A stretch of DNA of 64,000 bases from Chryseobacterium ureilyticum (GTDB taxonomy: Bacteria; Bacteroidota; Bacteroidia; Flavobacteriales; Weeksellaceae). Shown here piece after piece: positions 59,445-64,000 of the stretch (positions are counted from its first letter, which is position 1; each line of letters opens with the position of its first letter). The DNA is taken from positions 62,001 through 126,000 of the forward strand of contig NZ_FTOL01000006.1 of the NCBI RefSeq assembly GCF_900156735.1, given 5' to 3'. A program made the position numbers and the translations under genes. The notes under the pieces were generated by a model, which was not told where the DNA came from, did not search any database, and was given only the letters and a program-made list of their open reading frames with translations.

Positions 59445-60491
59445 TTACCAATATTCTTCCCACCATTTTTTCCAGACTGTATTTTCCAACTGATCAAGAT
59501 CTACTTTATCGCCTATAACCGGCAAAGTAATAGGTTGATTATTTTCTTCTGCATTTTTGGCTGCAAGTTCTACAGGTTCAAACCATGCGTGCTGAGCTAA
59601 TTTGAATTTTGAATGGTGTACCGGGATAAAGTTTTTTGCTTTTAATTCTTTAACCTCGCCTATCAGCTGATTTGGTAAAGTATGAATGTAGGGCCATTTT
59701 TCATTATATTGTCCGCATTCCATAACGGCAAGATCGAATGGTCCATACTTCTCACCTATTTCTGTAAAGTGGTTTCCGTAGCCACTATCTCCACCTAGAA
59801 ATAATTTTTTAGTAGGAGTTTTCAGTACAAAAGAAGTCCAAAGTGAAATATTCCTGTTCAAAAGTCTGCCGGAAAAGTGTCTTGCTGGTGTAAGAGTGAT
59901 TCTAAATCCTTCAGCGATATCAATGCTTTCCCACCAGTTTTTTTCAATGATTTTTTCCAGATCCCAACCCCAATATTCAAAGTGCTGTCCTGTTCCCAAG
60001 CCACAAATAACTTTTCCTACTCTGTCTTTTAAGCTCTGAACGGTTTTATAATCCAGATGATCCCAATGGTCATGAGAGATCAACAAAAAGTCGATATCCG
60101 GCATATGTTCCGGCTTATAATAATCTGCTCCCTGAAATGCTTTGATGGAACCTGGCATCGGAGAAGCATTTCCACTGAAAACAGGGTCTATCAGGAACTT
60201 CTTACCATCAACCTGTATAAGATAAGAGCTATGTCCAAACCATATTAAAACATTCTCTTTCGGGTCAAGTTTCTTCAAATCCGTTACTACAAACGGAAGC
60301 ACTGTTTTAGGGGAAGTATTTTCTACTTTACATAAGCTGTTCAAAAGTGCTTTGGTCATACTTTCTCCTTCCAGTAATGGTGGTGTGATAAGTATATTCT
60401 GAAATCTCCCGTTGATATAATTGGGAAGTGTACTGAAGTATTCCTTTCTTTTTTCATCAGGAAACTGCCCGAGTTGTTTTACTAAATTCAT
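59445..60491 (-). CDS. Metallo-beta-lactamase-fold hydrolase (UlaG/NAPE-PLD-like)
   Basis: A 348-residue cytoplasmic MBL-fold enzyme. IWFGHSSYLIQVDGKKFLIDPV opens the domain, LISHDHWDHLDY is the HxHxDH zinc motif, ARHFSGR, GGDSGYG and PVHHSKF supply the rest, all intact. It resembles UlaG or N-acyl-phosphatidylethanolamine phospholipase D-like enzymes; substrate unknown. Twelve bases downstream of an antiporter gene, so probably one operon. Confidence 0.87.
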   Translation of the reverse strand: MNLVKQLGQFPDEKRKEYFSTLPNYINGRFQNILITPPLLEGESMTKALLNSLCKVENTSPKTVLPFVVTDLKKLDPKENVLIWFGHSSYLIQVDGKKFLIDPVFSGNASPMPGSIKAFQGADYYKPEHMPDIDFLLISHDHWDHLDYKTVQSLKDRVGKVICGLGTGQHFEYWGWDLEKIIEKNWWESIDIAEGFRITLTPARHFSGRLLNRNISLWTSFVLKTPTKKLFLGGDSGYGNHFTEIGEKYGPFDLAVMECGQYNEKWPYIHTLPNQLIGEVKELKAKNFIPVHHSKFKLAQHAWFEPVELAAKNAEENNQPITLPVIGDKVDLDQLENTVWKKWWEEYW

Positions 60492-60503
60492 TTCCTTATT
60501 TTT

Positions 60504-62084
60504 TTACATTCTGAGTCTTTCTTCTTCGAAATCAAGTCTCGTTAAATAATGTCTTATAAATTCTTCGTCAATATTTGGATTCCGTCTGTTTTCTTCCCGA
60601 AGCCAGATTCTTTGTACTTCTAATGTTGTAAAGTAAATTTCTTTTGCCTCATCAGAAAGTTTGTGAACAGAGTCTTCTTTATCTTCCTGCTCCCAACGGT
60701 CCATCAGCTTATTGAAGTATTCGTTTTCATTTCTTCTATCTTTATAATTTTCGTTAAGATATTTTAAAGCTACACGACGCATTCCTTTCCTTAAAAATTG
60801 TTCTGACTCTTCTTCTGACAGATATCCACCACTGGAATCTGATAATTTAAGTTTCTTTATCAAAGCTGGTAACGTTAATCCCTGAATAATCAATGTAGCT
60901 AAAATCACGATAAAGGTAATAAACAGGATGAGATCACGATGAGGAAAAGGCTGTCCGTTATCCATCACCACAGGAATGGATAATGCCGCTGCCAATGAAA
61001 CCACGCCACGCATTCCTGTCCAGCTCATTAATATAGGTGCTTTCATTCCCGGATCTCTGTCTGCCACATTGATGAAATTTCGCATGATCAGTGTAACAAA
61101 AACGGCTCCAAAGGAAGATAAAAAACGAACAACAATGAGTACAGCGGTAATTAATAACCCATAGGTAACAGCTTGTGTAAGGCTGATTCCTTCTTTATCC
61201 AATCCGACCATAATTTCCGGAAGGTCTAATCCGATCAATAGAAAAACTATTCCGTTGATAAGAAATACGAAACTCTCCCAAACATTGGAACCTTTCAATC
61301 TTGATTCTGAAGTTCTAAAAATTTCATGTCTTCGAACGGAAAGAAATAATCCGCCGCTCACTACAGCCAAAACGCCCGATGAATGAACTTCTTCTGCCAC
61401 AATATACATGACATAAGGTGCTATCAGACTAAGGATAGCATCCATATTGACATCAGTAGGAAATATTTTTTCAATTTCAAGAAAAATAAAAGCTAAAACC
61501 ACGCCTATTCCCAATCCCCCGAATACCATCCATCCAAAGCTTAAAGCTGCATCCTGCCAGATAAATTGTCCGGTAGCCACCGCCACCATTGCAAACCTGA
61601 AAATAATAAGGGAAGATGCATCATTGAACAGACTTTCTCCTTCTAAAACGGTAGATACATTTTTAGGAACTTTTACAAATTTTAAAATTGCACCAGCACT
61701 CACCGCATCAGGTGGAGATACAATTCCGCCCAGTACAAAGCCCAATGCTAATGAAAACCCGGGAATATATGAGTTGGCTACAAAAGCTACCGTTATTGCG
61801 GTAAGAAACACAACTATAAATGCAAAACTGGTAATGATCCGCCTCAGTTTCCATATTTCCTTCCATGAGACGGCAAAAGCAGCTTCATAAAGTAAAGGAG
61901 GTAAAAAAATAATAAAAATAAGTTCGGGATCAATTTTTATTTTTGGTAATCCGGGAATAAAGCTGATCAGCAGTCCGGCAATCACCAAAATGATAGGATA
62001 TGCTACTTTTAAACGATTGGCAAGCATAACAGCCCCAATAATTACAAGGACCAATCCTAGATAATAAACGAAATTTTCCACCAT
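60504..62084 (-). CDS. CPA1 family Na+/H+ antiporter
   Basis: A 526-residue membrane protein with about 12 helices (residues 1-410) and a soluble C-terminal tail. GGIVSPPDAVSAGAILKFV and ESLFNDASSLIIFRFA are the ion-binding core of NhaP/CPA1 exchangers (Asp in NDAS). TGMRGVVSLAAALSIP follows. It exchanges protons for Na+ or K+ at the inner membrane. Next to an AraC regulator on the same strand. Confidence 0.92.
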   Translation of the reverse strand: MVENFVYYLGLVLVIIGAVMLANRLKVAYPIILVIAGLLISFIPGLPKIKIDPELIFIIFLPPLLYEAAFAVSWKEIWKLRRIITSFAFIVVFLTAITVAFVANSYIPGFSLALGFVLGGIVSPPDAVSAGAILKFVKVPKNVSTVLEGESLFNDASSLIIFRFAMVAVATGQFIWQDAALSFGWMVFGGLGIGVVLAFIFLEIEKIFPTDVNMDAILSLIAPYVMYIVAEEVHSSGVLAVVSGGLFLSVRRHEIFRTSESRLKGSNVWESFVFLINGIVFLLIGLDLPEIMVGLDKEGISLTQAVTYGLLITAVLIVVRFLSSFGAVFVTLIMRNFINVADRDPGMKAPILMSWTGMRGVVSLAAALSIPVVMDNGQPFPHRDLILFITFIVILATLIIQGLTLPALIKKLKLSDSSGGYLSEEESEQFLRKGMRRVALKYLNENYKDRRNENEYFNKLMDRWEQEDKEDSVHKLSDEAKEIYFTTLEVQRIWLREENRRNPNIDEEFIRHYLTRLDFEEERLRM

Positions 62085-62212
62085 CTGTTTTCAATTAATT
62101 TTAAACCAATTTAACTATTTTTTGAGAAATATGATGGTATTGAATGAACATCAATATTAATAAATCAATAAAAATGCTGCTAGGTTTTGGCTACATTAGA
62201 ATATATTTTTCT

Positions 62213-63079
62213 TTATTGGTTTCTGAAAACTTTGGGTGATAGTCCTGTTTTTTTACGGAAGAATCTTGCAAAATAATTGGGATAATCGAAGCCGAGGCTG
62301 TAAGAAATTTCACTAACGGAAAGGTTTGTATTTTTGAGTTTATCTTTTGCTTCTTTTACGACATAATCGTGAATGTGATCCAATGGAGATTTTCCCGTAA
62401 AATGCTTGATGAGGTCTCCGAAATAATTAGGTGAAAGGTTACTTTTCTGTGCAAAATATGCCACTGAAGGCAATCCGGCAACATTATCATTTTCTCTGAA
62501 ATAATTATCAAGATTTTTGTAAAACTCATCGATTACTTTGTGATAAATTTCACTTCGGGTATCAAACTGACGATCATAAAAGTCTTTGACATAGGTAAGA
62601 ATCAGATTGACGTATGAAATGACAACTGTTCTTGAATAATGTTCTTTCTGGAATTCATGATGTGCCTTTCTGAAAAGGTCCCAAAGTATACTCTCCTCTT
62701 CTTTTGTCAGAAAAAGAGCTTCATGATTGTTATAATGTACAAAGCTATAATCTTTGGCGTATTTTTCAAGGTATTTTGCATTTATCATAATACAAAGACC
62801 GGAAAATGGTGGCGCGATCTCCCATTCCAAGGTATTTTGGGGGCAGTCTGCATACAAATAGGATGAGTCTGACTGATCTTCCAGCAGTTGACGGGATGTA
62901 AAGTTAACTTCTATCGGGGGCTTGATTGCGAGAAGATAAAAATCGATGGTAACAGGCTCTGATTTTAGTCTGATATCATTCTGAGTTTCAAAATCTACAA
63001 TGTGAAGATCGTCACTTTTTAAGTTATCCACATTCAGATAATTACAAAATTCCGGTATGTTTAATATTTTTATACTCAT
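62213..63079 (-). CDS. AraC family transcriptional regulator
   Basis: A 288-residue regulator with an N-terminal sensing domain and two C-terminal HTH motifs (residues about 195-285): SVAYFAQKSNLSPNYFGDLI and VSEISYSLGFDYPNYFARFF, ending FFRKKTGLSPKVFRNQ. It may control the antiporter gene that follows 128 bases downstream. Ligand unknown. Confidence 0.9.
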   Translation of the reverse strand: MSIKILNIPEFCNYLNVDNLKSDDLHIVDFETQNDIRLKSEPVTIDFYLLAIKPPIEVNFTSRQLLEDQSDSSYLYADCPQNTLEWEIAPPFSGLCIMINAKYLEKYAKDYSFVHYNNHEALFLTKEEESILWDLFRKAHHEFQKEHYSRTVVISYVNLILTYVKDFYDRQFDTRSEIYHKVIDEFYKNLDNYFRENDNVAGLPSVAYFAQKSNLSPNYFGDLIKHFTGKSPLDHIHDYVVKEAKDKLKNTNLSVSEISYSLGFDYPNYFARFFRKKTGLSPKVFRNQ

Positions 63080-63174
63080 TGTGCAGATTTCAATAATGGG
63101 GTAAAATTAAACATTCTGAACTGTTACCTTATGAGACAAACCAAGGTAAAACGGATACATTTTACTGATCTGTA

Positions 63175-63864
63175 TTATAATATTGTAATAATAAATATCA
63201 GCAAGAGACTAAACAGTAACATAATACCTATTGCCACAGCAGCTTCACCAACATGTCTCATGTACCTTTTTCCGTCAAATGTAAATTTTCCAGGATGAAT
63301 ACTGAACTCTTTAAATACAAATGGGTCTATTTTCAAATCTGGTCTAAAGCGAACGATTCCTTCTATAAATCTTGCCCGTAAAGCTCTGCCGTTTTTGATA
63401 TAGTGAGTACAGCCAATATCTGTTCCGTCAAATACCACTTTAATCTCATTACCATCAATTCCTACAGCCAGAATCCATGTTTTGACTTCGGTTGTAAGAT
63501 AAACCTGATACTTGTCTGAAAGGTAAGATGATCCCAACTGACTATAAAGAACATCACGTACACTTCCGTCTTTTTTATAAAAATGAATGCCTTCATCATC
63601 TACCCTAATCTTTCTTATTGCTACACTCATATTTTTTTTCACATGATGGAAAAATCTATACATTCCTATTGCCCAAACCGGATAATACAGAAGGGCAAAG
63701 ATGATAAGTATCGGTACATTCCCGGAAACCAAGAAAGGAAATACAGCCAGTGCGACAAATACGACCAACAATATTGCTCCTCCAAAAATTCTGATTAACC
63801 AGGTCATTACCCAGCCAGGTTTGGAAACCAACGGTAAAAAATCTTTTCTTGTATCCTCTTGCAT
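63175..63864 (-). CDS. Unknown two-helix membrane protein
   Basis: A 229-residue protein. Start taken at ATG 63862-63864 (MQEDTRKDFLPL). Two adjacent membrane helices at residues 20-65, a soluble PH-like domain (about 80-195, IRVDDEGIHFYKKDGSVRDV, VKTWILAVGIDGNEIKVVF), and a C-terminal helix (IGIMLLFSLLLIFIITIL). Function unknown, but the PH-like domain suggests membrane-signal sensing. Confidence 0.6.
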   Translation of the reverse strand: MQEDTRKDFLPLVSKPGWVMTWLIRIFGGAILLVVFVALAVFPFLVSGNVPILIIFALLYYPVWAIGMYRFFHHVKKNMSVAIRKIRVDDEGIHFYKKDGSVRDVLYSQLGSSYLSDKYQVYLTTEVKTWILAVGIDGNEIKVVFDGTDIGCTHYIKNGRALRARFIEGIVRFRPDLKIDPFVFKEFSIHPGKFTFDGKRYMRHVGEAAVAIGIMLLFSLLLIFIITIL

Positions 63865-64000
63865 CTGTTTAAAATACAAAAAAAATAATAACAAAAAAAG
63901 AGCCTCAGTGATATTCTGTGACTCTTAACTACAAAACTGAAAATAAGATATGTTATAAAACTATGCGATTGTGTATGTTTTTTCTGTGGTGACGTTATAA

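Noticed and set aside
1..64000. CRISPR arrays or insertion sequences
   Set aside because: No evenly spaced identical repeats with spacers and no transposase with catalytic domain were seen; the R elements differ in spacing and are separated by tRNAs.

Overview
The window looks like chromosome of a flavobacterium close to Chryseobacterium. This is inferred from low GC, genes joined by Bacteroidetes promoters (TTG about 20 nt upstream of TAnnTTTG), secreted VGINT-type proteins, and DUF6150, DUF4822 and DUF6493 families. I ran no database search.

Left flank (1-22 kb). This part is mostly ordinary. It holds mqo (cut by the edge), three related secreted proteins, gpsA, an M23 peptidase with an interrupted catalytic domain, an Rrf2 regulator and NAD(P)-binding reductase sharing an 18/19-identical operator, an FKBP, a catalase-like protein, a TetR gene with a palindromic operator, a ter stress cluster (terC, two terD, telA, PRTase-like, HAD and one unknown gene), a SulP transporter and two small HTH genes.

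Central RNA island (about 23.2-52.0 kb, almost all on the minus strand). (a) A Ro60/Rsr (TROVE-vWA) gene lies near a row of six hairpin RNAs. They share a terminal stem, a TGCCGTA/ATTGC internal loop and a second stem, and at least two carry circularly permuted tRNA-like domains; I read them as bacterial Y RNAs. (b) A SWIM-finger gene and two large HEAT-like DUF6493 paralogues follow. (c) An RNA-repair run encodes two DEDDh exonucleases, a calcineurin-type phosphoesterase, an RNase Z-like protein, two RNA ligases, a cyclic-phosphate receiver (cREC) protein, two ATP-grasp proteins and an RNase H-like YkuK protein. (d) An array of 12 tRNA-like genes (His, Lys, Pro, Leu, Asn, Cys, Tyr, Thr-like, Glu, Phe, Gln, Trp) is interleaved with five copies of a conserved hairpin RNA. 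(e) Two tiny ORFs precede the array. Each contains 19 of the 20 amino acids in about 41 codons and is followed by a strong intrinsic terminator; the second terminator lies 9 nt before the first tRNA. (f) A six-gene MoxR AAA+/vWA/beta-propeller-type operon with TPR and membrane components lies upstream.

Interpretation. I propose an RNA-damage response. The MoxR/vWA and Ro60 modules would sense or remodel, the ligase/phosphatase/cREC module would mend cleaved RNA, and a spare tRNA set would be released when ribosomes stall on leader peptides that test nearly every amino acid. The gene order and RNA structures are seen in the sequence; the regulatory model is inference.

Right flank (52-64 kb). 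Housekeeping and small conserved genes: VOC protein, deoD, tatD, lipoproteins, DUF434, DUF4822 and DUF6150 proteins, a UlaG-like hydrolase, a CPA1 Na+/H+ antiporter, an AraC regulator and a membrane protein.
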